This document shows, piece by piece, positions 50,340 through 60,148 of a DNA stretch of 64,000 bases. How positions within the stretch are numbered: the first letter of the stretch is position 1; the number at the start of each line of letters is the position of its first letter. The position numbers and the translations under genes are program-made. Location: assembly GCA_947034885.2 (NCBI GenBank), contig OX344756.2:19017489-19081488 (forward strand), read 5' to 3'. This DNA comes from Thuidium tamariscinum. Taxonomy: Eukaryota > Streptophyta > Bryopsida > Hypnales > Thuidiaceae. The notes under the pieces are model-generated. The model saw only the letters and a list, made by a program, of their open reading frames with translations. It made no database searches and was not told the DNA's origin.

Positions 50340-52775
50340 CTACATTTGGAAAGTGAGGTGAGTCATAGGTTCTTCAAGGAACCGAAAACTTAAATCTGAG
50401 TGAATAATCCAAGCATTGGTAATAGTTGTATCAAGCAAGTAGAAGAACAATCTGTGCCACCATTTGTGGCTGCGGGTCAAACTAGAATAAACGACACGTA
50501 ATTGATCAGCAGTGTCGACGCCCCTCATGTTCTTAGTGTATTGCAGATGCATTGGACCAGTTTTGACCTTCTTGCGTTTCCCTTTGATTCTACGGTAAAC
50601 AAATTGCTTCGGGCCAGGTGGTGAGATTGCTTCCGCGTGTGTGGAGAAGAGAACCACGGCATTGTGGTCCTTCCACACAGAGCAACAAATCTTCCCCTCT
50701 TTATGCATGCGGTAATCAATCCATCCATAATTCTTTTTTTTGGTGACAACCTTAGCAAACATAGGACGCGGCACATATTTGCGATTCGCTTTGAGCGTCC
50801 CTGTTGCCATGATCCCTGAGGCTAGCAAATCGAGAAACAAAGGTACTGAGGTAAAAAAATTGTCCACTGTAACAATGTGACCCTTCCCACCGAAGTCATG
50901 CAACAAGTCCTTCACAACGTTTCGGCCCTGCAGTCCCTGCCCCTTCCCCGCATGCTTTGGGAAGCCTATGTCTCCGTCAACCGAGTCCTCTCCACTGTCG
51001 CTGCAATCACTCTCGTCATGAGGGTTTCCCGTTTTACCGCAATAAATCTGAAAATTGCACACGTACTTCGAAAGAGCATCTGCAACGCACCAGACTTTCA
51101 ACCCAAAGCGGACGGGTTTCTTAGGCAAGTATTGACGAATTGGAGAGTATTTTCCCTTATACATAACCATACTTTCATCAACAGTAAGCTGTTGATTAGG
51201 AGTCCACATAGTTTTGAAGTGGTCACACGTTTGATCAACCAACCATCGTATCTTGTGTAACTTGTCATACAACGGACTTTGCCTGTTTTGAACTTCAGCA
51301 GGTGCTGTGGCTACATGAAGGCACCGAGTTATGCGTTCAAACCTTTCCCGTGTTAGAATATCGCTGATGACTGAGCAATGGAATAAATCTTCCTCCCGTG
51401 ACCAGTAAAGTCGCCTGTTCGGTACCTTCTTCATCCCCATGAAGAGAGAAATAGACAAGTACGCTCGAAACTCTCCCAGCCGCAATGGAATCCAATCCCG
51501 TCCTCCGCGGGTCCGCCCTTTTTTATCTAGGACCTCTGACACATATAAGTTAGTTTCACGAACGATCCTTCTTTGCATTTGAATTGACCAGAATCGTTGG
51601 AATAGTCCCAAAACAGATGGCAATCTGCCGTAGGGGTACGTGCATCTCGGCTCATCTCCGCTAAAGGGAAGGGGCGCTGAGCTGTAATGAGGCATGTCTG
51701 GGATCCAAGTATCCGGAGCGAATCGTGCTAGCAAGGGATCCACAATGTGACCTTTTTTTTTCCTCCTTGGTTTCGACGTTCCAGCGGACTGAGATAAATC
51801 CCTAGCCTTCCTCGCCCGAGGTCTGACATCCTCCGGCTCTCGAAACCAAGAGTCAGAACTCCCATCACTCTCGCTGTCGCGCTCTGATCCGTCAGGATGA
51901 TTCCCGTCTTCAGTGCACTTTCCTTCATCCATGGGCTTCTTTCCCTTTTCAAAAGTTGTGAACCTCCTGGCAGGGCGGGAATTCGTGCTCTGCCTTCTTT
52001 TTCCCACCAAAGCCGTTCCAACGGCTTCCTCATTCCCTCCGTGATTAGGAGTATTTGCTGCCATGCCTGTGACTTTTGAACGTCTCGGTAGACCTCGAGG
52101 ACGCCTCCTTCCCTCCAAAGTGGTCACCTGCAATGAATTGCGTGAAGTGTTCCTCGCGGCAGTTGGTCTTCCCGCTGTTTGATATTCACCTTCGCTCATA
52201 GTGTTGTCGGAGTCTTCTTCCCTGTTTTCGAAAGCCCTGTCATGAGTTAGTGGCCGTCGGGAAGGATGTGGACTCCGGACTCCGTCACTGGAGCTTGATG
52301 AAGTCGTTGAAGCATCTCCGTCGGAGGAGGAGCTGCTGAAGAAGTCATCACCGGAGGAAGGGTGTCCTTCATCTCCATCGAGGTTGTCCGACTCCATGCC
52401 ATTGACATGAGTGTCAGCCTCGTCAGGGCGATCGTTGAGGGAAGGGCTGCCGACCATCGAGACCCATGGCGCCTGGTGGAATCGATGTGGCGAAGACCTC
52501 TGCACAGCTCCGACATACACTTCTTCGACGTCCCCATTTTCAAATTTGAGTTCTAGGTACTTGTGATTCGTTATATTATCCGTCCTCTCGCTCATGACAT
52601 GTGCGGCACTGAGTTCTTCCAGATCTTCGTCATTGTCATCCTGTGTTTGATGTAGTGCTGATCTTTGGACCCACACCACCTCTGCTCTGGGAAAACTACA
52701 AGATTCGAAGGGCAGAAAGGGTGGGATCAAGAATCTCACCTCACAAGTTGCTTGCGCAGGTGTCGATAGGGTCAT
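50340..52775 (-). CDS. piggyBac transposase, copy 1 (catalytic part)
   Basis: 811 residues from the first ATG; the open frame extends upstream of it without another ATG. Residues 1-300 are acidic, Ser-rich and probably disordered, with basic patches (GKRRQSTNSRPARRF, KPRRKKKG) that could be nuclear signals. The DDE domain follows, from about DPLLARFAPDTWIPDMPHYS. The three catalytic aspartates are visible: D533 in LTVDESMVMYKGK, D638 in HIVTVDNFFTSVPL and D754 in MRGVDTADQLRVVY. The late aromatic block WWHRLFFYLLDTTITNAWII is also typical. piggyBac enzymes cut and paste at TTAA and excise precisely. This copy ends at TAG (50342-50340) just before its Cys-rich domain, which may make it defective. 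Both the element and its near-identical partner have otherwise open transposase frames. Confidence 0.93.
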   Translation of the reverse strand: MTLSTPAQATCEVRFLIPPFLPFESCSFPRAEVVWVQRSALHQTQDDNDEDLEELSAAHVMSERTDNITNHKYLELKFENGDVEEVYVGAVQRSSPHRFHQAPWVSMVGSPSLNDRPDEADTHVNGMESDNLDGDEGHPSSGDDFFSSSSSDGDASTTSSSSSDGVRSPHPSRRPLTHDRAFENREEDSDNTMSEGEYQTAGRPTAARNTSRNSLQVTTLEGRRRPRGLPRRSKVTGMAANTPNHGGNEEAVGTALVGKRRQSTNSRPARRFTTFEKGKKPMDEGKCTEDGNHPDGSERDSESDGSSDSWFREPEDVRPRARKARDLSQSAGTSKPRRKKKGHIVDPLLARFAPDTWIPDMPHYSSAPLPFSGDEPRCTYPYGRLPSVLGLFQRFWSIQMQRRIVRETNLYVSEVLDKKGRTRGGRDWIPLRLGEFRAYLSISLFMGMKKVPNRRLYWSREEDLFHCSVISDILTRERFERITRCLHVATAPAEVQNRQSPLYDKLHKIRWLVDQTCDHFKTMWTPNQQLTVDESMVMYKGKYSPIRQYLPKKPVRFGLKVWCVADALSKYVCNFQIYCGKTGNPHDESDCSDSGEDSVDGDIGFPKHAGKGQGLQGRNVVKDLLHDFGGKGHIVTVDNFFTSVPLFLDLLASGIMATGTLKANRKYVPRPMFAKVVTKKKNYGWIDYRMHKEGKICCSVWKDHNAVVLFSTHAEAISPPGPKQFVYRRIKGKRKKVKTGPMHLQYTKNMRGVDTADQLRVVYSSLTRSHKWWHRLFFYLLDTTITNAWIIHSDLSFRFLEEPMTHLTFQM

Positions 52776-53146
52776 CGCTGCCTCCAAGTGCGAGGAGTCC
52801 TCTGGCACCGTCCCATGCTGCGGACACAGTCTCGGCCCAGTCGCAGCTTCGACTTCGATCCCCTACTGTGGCCGGCGAAGCTCCGCTACCTCGACCTCGT
52901 CGTCCGCGGCCCCTTGATCTTGCACCTGAGTTCGTGGATCGATGTCCGCAGTCTGCGCGCACTCCGCTGCAAGACGGCACTGGTTGAGGCCCGACTTTCG
53001 CAATTTGTGCAACATTGGAAGATGGTCGACGGGGTAGTGGTGACTCCGCTTGCCGATCGGGTGCGCGGACCCGAGCCTTGGCCCGCAATCTCATGATGTG
53101 CAGCTCTTTCAATTTTTGGAAAAGGGAAAACGATATCTTTCAACGC

Positions 53147-53482
53147 CTAATGCACTTCCTCTGAGAAACCTCTGCGGTGTCCTTGCGGTCTCTCCTTCAC
53201 CCAACCAAGCATTCGTGTTGCCCAAGCACACCACAGTCGACGCAAGTTGGTTGGATTTCGGTCGAAATGAAACAATTCTGATCGATCATTCGGTAGTTTG
53301 GGCAAAGACATCAAGTAGTCTTCATCTAGCATCGATGTCAAGTAATCCACTTGCCACTTCCTAGCTCCATGTACTGTGATTAGGTGCACTGTGATCATGC
53401 CAGCCTCTCTTGCACACCATCGAGGAGGTGGACGCGGAAATGGGAGATGATTGAATTGCTTCTTGGTGCTCCGTCTCGGCAT
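53147..53482 (-). CDS. Small sense ORF upstream of the transposase, copy 1
   Basis: 111 codons on the transposase strand, starting with a basic MPRRSTKKQFNHLPFPRPPP stretch, then VDYLTSMLDEDYLMSLPKLP and a Trp-rich end (LWCAWATRMLGWVKE). Present unchanged in copy 2 at 61074-61409, but the whole elements are nearly identical, so that is no evidence of selection. It could be an accessory protein, a 5' exon of the transposase, or chance. I recognise no family. Confidence 0.3.
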   Translation of the reverse strand: MPRRSTKKQFNHLPFPRPPPRWCAREAGMITVHLITVHGARKWQVDYLTSMLDEDYLMSLPKLPNDRSELFHFDRNPTNLRRLWCAWATRMLGWVKERPQGHRRGFSEEVH

Positions 53483-54290
53483 GGCTATGACTGCAATTGC
53501 GATGAATGCAGACTACAAACGCTCGAAATGCTGGGACAACAACGTCAACTACTCTCTCTCAACGATGACCTCCTTCGCAACAACGCAGTCACGGTTGTTC
53601 AGTCCTCCGTTTTTTGGCCAAGCGCCGACATCATCCACTGAGCACTTCGTTTCACGCACTCCATCGTAGGTGGTGCCTACTGATCTTTGTTTCCAAATCA
53701 ATTCTGGCCGTGACGTACTACTTGCATGGGCACATGAAACCCACCGCCGCAGTCTGTAGCCGCCACCTTGTTGAACCTCTGCCCGTTTTCTGATCTGTCA
53801 GGCTTACGTGTATATCACTGTAGCTCGATCATGGCTTTTTTCAAGTTTGGGCAAGTCCGGTCTGACGCATGAAAATTTTTATAATCAACTTCAGGGCCGT
53901 TTGCCTACCCGTCGAGTATGAACGCGCAGTCCCGCTTTCATTGCGGTAATCAATACAACTTCATCAAACTTTGCAATTTCACTGCGCTAGCATTGCGTAT
54001 AGTTCCCCAAGCCGGGACCCCACCCTTCTACCTCGTCAGCGGATGAGATATCTTTCACATCTGTCGCTGAGAACAAAAATCCTTCATCCAAACGCCAAAA
54101 AATGGCGCCGGCGACGCTTAGGGGTTAATTAGAAACATCTCAATCCAATTGAGTGACTGGAGGACTAAGCCAAAATTAAGTTCCCCTAATTCCTGGAGGA
54201 CTTCAGAGGAAGCAACGTAGCTGTTGGGGTACACTTGCCAGGAAGGAGCCAATGTTCACAAAATGGTTTAGCCCCCTAGGTACTGATTAA

Positions 54291-56435
54291 GAGCATTGTC
54301 ATCAATGGCACACCAAATGATTAGTGTATCAAGAATTAGTGAGGGTTATAAAGTCCCATGTATCGAATCCCACCAACAACTCACTAAAATTAGATTGATA
54401 ATATTTTTTCCACTGCCACCAAGGTGCCATTTCACATAGACATAGAATGCCACCAAGGTACTCCTATTATAGCCTCACTTGATGGGTGGTGAAGTCAACT
54501 TTTTTGTTGAATTGTGAACAATGTCCCTTAAGAGAGACGCTATGAACGTTGGCAAAAACTATTTGGTTTGTTATTAGAGCCACAAATTTTAGAGTTGAGT
54601 TTTTGTTATTAAAAATAAAAGCTTAATGTTTTACACTATCAATAATTTAACCCCTAAAGGACTGAAGTCCCCTCGGGGGACACTTGGAATTTCGGGCAGG
54701 CTTGTGTGACTTGAATTTTTTATATTATTTTTTGAAACTTTTTTTGAAGATAGGAAATCAGATTAGCTTTCCAAAAATATAATTTTTATTTCAATTGGTG
54801 CTTGGAAGCAAAAGTTATGCCATTCTATGTCCAAAAAGCAATTCGCCGGGCAGAAAAAAAAAACCACAAAAAAAATTATTTTTTTATTTTTTATTTTTTT
54901 TCTTGAAGATTTTGTTTTTTTCTACATCTGAAGCTTTGTTTCATTTTATTTGGACTAATAATGAGAAAGTTATGGACAATCTTGAATTTCGGGCAATCTA
55001 AGTACCTTCTTCAGAAAATAACTTACAGAATTCATTTTTGAATGCAATTTTTCAAATTTTTCAAATTTTCTTTTTTGATAGGGTTTAGGATGTTTGCGAG
55101 AACAAGCTCACCGTTGGGATCATGGTTTTTCAATTCCATCTTAAAGTTATTAACAACTTAGTGTTTTGTTCAATCTTGGACCTACTTCTACTTAACAATT
55201 TTTTAATGAATGAAAATCAAGTAGTAGTTTTTTGAAATTTTTTTCCCTAATTCCCAACTCAAATGTTCAACATAATAAATTTTAACTTCATGGTCCATAG
55301 TGCAAAAAAAATCAACAAATGGCAATCAAAGTCATCTAAAATTGCAAGTCAGAGTTCAAAAAAACTTTTTTTTCCAACTTTGAATGCTAATATCTTCCAA
55401 TCGGTACGGTCAAACTTCATGAAATTTTTACCATATGATCTCAGACAAATAATTTACAAGATCCTACGGTTAGATTCTAATAAAATTGCTTTTTTTTGTT
55501 TTTTTGGGAGGAAGTAGCAAACATGGCAGTTTTGAGTGGTTTTCAAGCCAGAAAATGCCTCAGTCCTTTAGGGGTTAAGAAAAACACAATGAAGAGTGAA
55601 GTGTGCTTGATTTAATTTAATTAATTAAAAAACCACTTTAATGTATCACTAATATATCACTAATGTATTATAAATAAAATCTGTATCTTTTACATTATCA
55701 ATAACTTAGGAAAACCACAATAAAGAGTGAAGTATATTGCTTTGGTTCAACTAATTTTGGAACCACTTACTAATGTATTAAAAATAAAAATTTTATCACT
55801 TACATTATAAATGTGTATGACATAGACATGAACTTTTTAATATTTTTAAAATATCTAAATTTATGTTTGAATGAAATCTTATTTAATCCTATATTCTTAC
55901 ATTTAAAGTCTTATTATTTTTTCCTTTCTTCAAGAGTGTATAGGTGAGTGCATTGTTGAACAATTGGTTCCAAAGCACCCCAAAATCTTTAAAGGGGATA
56001 CATAGGAAAAAGATTTGAAGTCTTTTATTATTTTTCCCTCTCTTCAAGAGTATATGGATGAATGCATTGTTGAACAATTGGTTCCAAAGCACCTCCAAAT
56101 TATTGAAGGGTATACATGGGAAAAATAAAATTGCTTCTCCTCCACCTTGTAAAAGTTCTTCCCTTTCCTCATATGTGCACCACAGCCCTTTGTTGCTTCC
56201 ACGTCGGCATTCATTGAGGGAATAGTCTATGTTGACTAAGATAGCGTTTAGCATCAAGTATACAACTGCCCTCCACAAAGCCCCTCCTTTGGCGTAAAAT
56301 TGTATATCTAGCGTGAATCACACCAAATTTTATAGTGTGGCGGGATGTTGGTGTGGAATTGTTGACCGCTAAAAAAGCACGCCAAACATGGAGTGCCGTT
56401 GCAAAGAATGCTACATGTGATTGGTGGTGATGCTC
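54291..56435. mobile_element. Harbinger-like element with a nested piggyBac MITE
   Basis: TAA flanks both sides (54288-54290, 56436-56438). The ends GAGCATTGTCATCAATGGC and, in reverse complement, GAGCATCACCACCAATCAC are inverted. A 3-bp TAA duplication suits PIF/Harbinger. Arm A lacks the whole segment at the corresponding place (near 48870). Inside are the piggyBac-type MITE 54651-55574 and internal direct repeats (TTGAACAATTGGTTCCAAAG twice, about 109 bp apart). No transposase recognised; the two short minus-strand frames at 55889-56534 look non-coding. Confidence 0.7.
54651..55574. mobile_element. piggyBac-type MITE with clean TTAA flanks
   Basis: TTAA at 54647-54650 and 55575-55578. The ends CCCCTAAAGGACTGA are perfectly inverted over 15 bases. 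The interior contains inverse, diverged versions of the blocks in 14854-15808. The neighbouring repeat at about 55665-55730 (ATCAATAACTTAGGAAAACC) shows the same flanks without the insertion. Non-coding; one 68-codon and one 84-codon frame are fortuitous. Confidence 0.85.
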
Positions 56436-56468
56436 TAAGTAACTCGAGGGGTTAAGAGATTCAGAGCC

Positions 56469-56767
56469 TAAGGTAGGTGGCTCAAATTCAGACCCTGTCT
56501 CTGAAAGCGATCTGGTAGATTTTGCCTCTAACATGTACCAGAAGTGTACATTTCAGGAGGGGGTCGCTTTTAGAAACCACTGTGTTTTCAACTTCAAAAA
56601 TTCATAACTAATTCCATGAAGGTCCAAAAAATATGAAACGACTTGGGTTGGATGCCAATTCCATCATTCTTCCCAGGAAAATTTACTGAAAACTGTTTAA
56701 AGTGCTTTAAGGTCTCCCAAATTGCGAATCAGCTCTTAAAGGGACGGTTTCTGAGCCACCTACCTTA
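56469..56767. mobile_element. TA-target MITE, AGGTAG-ended family (copy 2)
   Basis: TAAGGTAGGTGGCTCAAA and TGAGCCACCTACCTTA are inverted ends bounded by TA. The interior has ATATGAAACGACTTGGG, inverse to the element at 3329-3659. Arm A keeps the empty TA site at 48846-48847. Confidence 0.9.
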
Positions 56768-57851
56768 ATTCCACCAAGCTTGCCAGGCAGACTGGTTCCT
56801 CCATAGGGCGGTCAAATGGTGAATGCTCGCCGCGCGTCCAACTTTCCACGCACTTGCCGCGCTTCCCGATCACTCTTCTCAACAACTTTTGTTGTCGCCT
56901 TCTCCGCCTGTAATTAATTAAGTGCAACCTTGCTCCCCACCATCTCCCACGCGCTTCGTCCACGGCTCCAAGTCTTCTTCGACTTTCTGGAGGTACTTGG
57001 CTACGATCTTGAGGAGGCTTGGTTGTGATCCGAAGCTCAAATTTTTCTTCTACTTTTCTGAATGAGTTTGGTGGCTTCTCAGATTGTTGGCTTCGTCACC
57101 ACTGCACAGCTGTATCGTCAGTGAAGCGTATCATCGGCTCGGTGGGCATTGCGAATTAAAGGCACTCCTGCCCTCCGTGAAAATCAGTGTAAGACCCTCT
57201 CAGCTGAAACCTCAATTAGGCAACTGCACATCTTTGATGTTCCATCACAATGCTTTTCAAAAGGGGGTGTACGTATCGTTCTCTTCTTAACGTCTTGCAA
57301 CTATCAACTGGAGACGCTGAAGCTCTCGTTCTATGTCGTAAGGTTATTGAGGTTCTCTCTTGAAGAGACTATATGTGGTATCTTTTGGATCATTGTAGAA
57401 TTGGAATTACCATTCTTTGGAATGTTCGTCTTGAAACTGAGCTAGAACAGTTGCAACTGTTTGAAAGAGGAGGAGACTCCATATTTTAGTACATGATGTA
57501 CACATTATGAAAAATTGCTTTCTTAGTTTTCTACTTTTCGGTGCCATAAAGGTGTATCAGCTCTCAGGCACAAAACGAGACTGCACGTGGGACAACTTGC
57601 CAGAGGAGCAGGTTCAAAATTGAAGACCGCTAGATGTCCACAACAGCCCTGAGTGTTCAGGTAAGTCATTGGACATAACTTTTTTTGACGAATTCTCATT
57701 TCATATTTGTGAGCCTTGTATTAATTCTGTTGGCTTTTTGAATGGTTTTCAAAGATGTCGACCTCAATATTCATTCCAGTCTTGTTGGAAGAAGTGATTC
57801 AGTGGGAGAAGTCTAAATTACTTTTTCAACAACTTGAACAGCATTATCATA

Positions 57852-58101
57852 CTCCATATTCGTTATTTTAAGACTTTTTGCAGATTTTGAGACAGAGTGC
57901 TAATTATCAAAAAATTCACTTAAAAAAATAGTATTTGAAACCAAAAATAAATAATTCTCAAATAGTGATTCTATAATGAAAATCTAAGAGTTGGTGTTGT
58001 TAACTATTTACAAAAAAATATTAATGAAGAGATAAAGAAGTTTATCCTCGAGTCAAGGATAAAAATGAGAGTGCGAAAAGTCTCAATATAACGAATATGA
58101 C
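57852..58101. mobile_element. Stowaway-like MITE
   Basis: Left CTCCATATTCGTTATTTTAA and, in reverse complement, right GTCATATTCGTTATATTGAG are inverted ends flanked by TA (57850-57851 and 58102-58103). Arm A lacks this segment. About 250 bp, AT-rich, non-coding. Confidence 0.65.
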
Positions 58102-58811
58102 TACAGCTCTTATGGCAAAGTTTAAATGTGTACAGGGTTATTTGTTCTTTTTTTTCACTGTAATTAATTTAAGTGAGTTCTTTTTTTCTCCGCCATGCAT
58201 GAAGAAATTGAGCGATGCTAGTCTTGCGAAAGCCTTCCAAATTATGCTTGTAGAATTTCAGAACTCCAAGAAAACAACTCAGGAATGGGAAAAAAATTTT
58301 GCACCATTTTGTCTGAAAGTGTTCAAGTAAAGGTCTGGTCATCCAATTGTTTTTCGACTTTGAATATACTCCAAGTGCTCTCGTTTAAAAAGTCTGTAAG
58401 GTCTTGTAGTTGTGAATTCATGCATGTTGCTTACTGCGGCAATGTGAAAGGACTAGGGAGGTGCCACTGGCTTATCTTGTTTTGCAGGGATATTTTGTAA
58501 ATTCAAGGTGTCGAATCTTTAAATTCTTTTTCTTTTCTGCCATCGAATTTACTTGAGAACTCATTCATCAGGAAGCAATCAACGTGGTGACGTGCACATG
58601 AAAGAACAGAATTTTCGCAGTGAATCACACAATATTGTGCATTCTTAGGCAAGGTATTGAAAATGTGCTAGCTCCTCATTGTGAAAGTTTTATTAAAAAG
58701 CTCTTTCAACGTTATAATAAGTTATCGAATTTGAGGTATGTAACTTTTGTTTGCTCTTCTCAAAGCGGTCCCCCCCTGCAAAATATACAGCAAGTTCTGC
58801 CACCCCAGCAC

Positions 58812-59200
58812 GTGTCGCAGATTGGTGTACTTACGGTGAGAGTCGTCACCAGGCCATATCAGAGAAGTTGGGACTAACTTACACATCAAGCCAGTGTCGG
58901 TTACTATTCCCACATTCCGATTCTCAAAACGAGATAGTAGCTGCACAGACAGAGTCAGTTTCTAGACGTGCGTCGATCTGCAGAGGACCAACTTTCGCGC
59001 ATTGAAGCGATTGAAGAGAGTTCGATCCAGTGTCGCAGATGGGTGAACTTAGACTACGGTCAGAATTGCCATGAGAGAAGGCGGGACTACACATCAAGCC
59101 AGGACGTGTTGGTTACTATTCTTGATACCCCAATGCACAAAACGAACTAGTAGTTGCACAGTCTTAGTCAGTTTCTAGATGTGTGTCGATTTGCAGAGGA
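58812..59200. repeat. 218-bp tandem duplication within arm B
   Basis: GTGTCGCAGAT at 58812 and again at 59030 begins two diverged copies of the same unit, both containing ACACATCAAGCCAG and CAGTTTCTAGA. Arm A has this sequence once (about 46130-46300), so the duplication arose in arm B. Confidence 0.8.
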
Positions 59201-59203
59201 CCA

Positions 59204-59943
59204 CACAGGGAGATTTTTTGGGTTTACTAAGTGGTAAACTCACTACCATTATCACTTTGGAAGTGGTAATATGGTAGGAGGCTCATAAACCATGTAGGTT
59301 TTTGCACTTGCTCAATAGGAGGGTCTGAAATGGATAGCTCATTGTGAGAAAATGAATTGTGGATTATATTGAAGCATGTTAAGATTTTATTTTTACTATT
59401 TGAATGGATTGGTTTTAGAGTTATAATGGGTTCAATCTTAACTAAGTGAGTAGGTGTCTACTGATTTTATTCAAAATAAAAAACGGTTGTTAAACTACCT
59501 TCTTTCAAGTGTTAAAAAAATTTAAAATAATGATTAATTGAAGAATTCATTTCAGTTTTTGAAAGGGACACATTTAGAAACCATTTCTAGTGCTTTTTAC
59601 ATGTTGTATTACTAGTTTTTGAACCAAGCTAGATTTTTTTTGAAACTGTGCATGTATCGGTTTTCAAGGCCTACTGATCACAAATAGGGTCTTGTGGCAG
59701 ATTGTGTTTAAAAATTCATAACTAATTCAATATATGAAATAAATTGTGTTAGATTCCTCATCTATTTCTCCTTGACTGAAAAATAAACTAAAAATATTTC
59801 CATCTAAAAACATACACGGACAAGGAAGATCGGCTCTTACATGAGTGGTTTCTGAGCCTCCTACTATAGTACTGACTTTACCACTTTGAATATGGTAATG
59901 GTAGTGAGTTCAATACGTACTAAACCCAAAAAATCTCCTTGTG
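59204..59943. mobile_element. CACTA-like element with a CCA target duplication and a nested MITE
   Basis: It begins CACAGGGAGATTTTTTGGG and ends, in reverse complement, CACAAGGAGATTTTTTGGG. CCA lies on both sides (59201-59203, 59944-59946). Arm A keeps the empty site at 46136-46138. Three-base duplication and CACA...TGTG ends fit the CACTA superfamily, though the ends are not literally CACTA. It contains the TA-target MITE 59272-59866. Confidence 0.8.
59272..59866. mobile_element. Nested TA-target MITE
   Basis: The ends TGGTAGGAGGCTCA and TGAGCCTCCTACTA are inverted and flanked by TA. The interior AAAAATTCATAACTAATTC is shared with 56469-56767, so it belongs to the same wide family. Confidence 0.75.
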
Positions 59944-60055
59944 CCAATTTTCGTGCATTGAAGCGATTGAGGAGCTAGAGTCCGACCCAGTCCTCCGGAA
60001 CTTCAGTATTTCCGAAGCTTTAAGGTCGAGCCGTGCGTACGTCCGTCGATCGTCG

Positions 60056-60148
60056 ATGATGGGGTGGATCGTGATTTTTGTACTTCACTTGTTCTGCGGC
60101 ATGGCTGCCATGGCTGGTTCCACTAATGAGCTCACCAGAACTAATTAG
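60056..60148 (+). pseudogene. Truncated copy of the receptor-kinase signal-peptide exon
   Basis: It encodes MMGWIVIFVLHLFCGMAAMA and ten more residues before TAG. The first twenty residues match the receptor-kinase signal peptide at 46033 ([20 protein letters not shown]) with few differences; beyond that the sequences are unrelated because the inverted duplication ends there. With its copied upstream region it is a promoter-plus-leader fragment, oriented + toward piggyBac copy 2. Confidence 0.75.

Larger units (their letters stand above)
49213..54124 (-). mobile_element. piggyBac element, copy 1 (complete)
   Basis: Bounded by TTAA on both sides (49209-49212 and 54125-54128), the piggyBac target site. 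The terminal repeats are CCCCTAAGCGACG and, in reverse complement at the other end, CCCCTAAGCGTCG. It carries one transposase gene on the minus strand plus a long leader. Copy 2 (60432 onward) matches it base for base except for about five transitions noted over 3.57 kb, without any indel, so both are young. Confidence 0.93.
54129..60118 (-). repeat. Arm B of the large inverted duplication
   Basis: Inverse, diverged copy of 45972-49069, enlarged by insertions (54291-56435, 56469-56767, 57852-58101, 59204-59943) and by a local tandem duplication. The inner end is the TTAA at 54125-54128 next to the piggyBac terminus. The outer end falls inside the signal-peptide exon, after ATGGCTGCCATGGCTGG. 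Confidence 0.9.

Noticed and set aside
50877..51260. 127-codon frame opposite the transposase (also 63296-63679)
   Set aside because: Shadow of the transposase DDE domain on the other strand.
55889..56534. Two overlapping minus-strand frames in the Harbinger-like element
   Set aside because: The first derives from an internal direct repeat and neither resembles a Harbinger transposase or its Myb-like partner.
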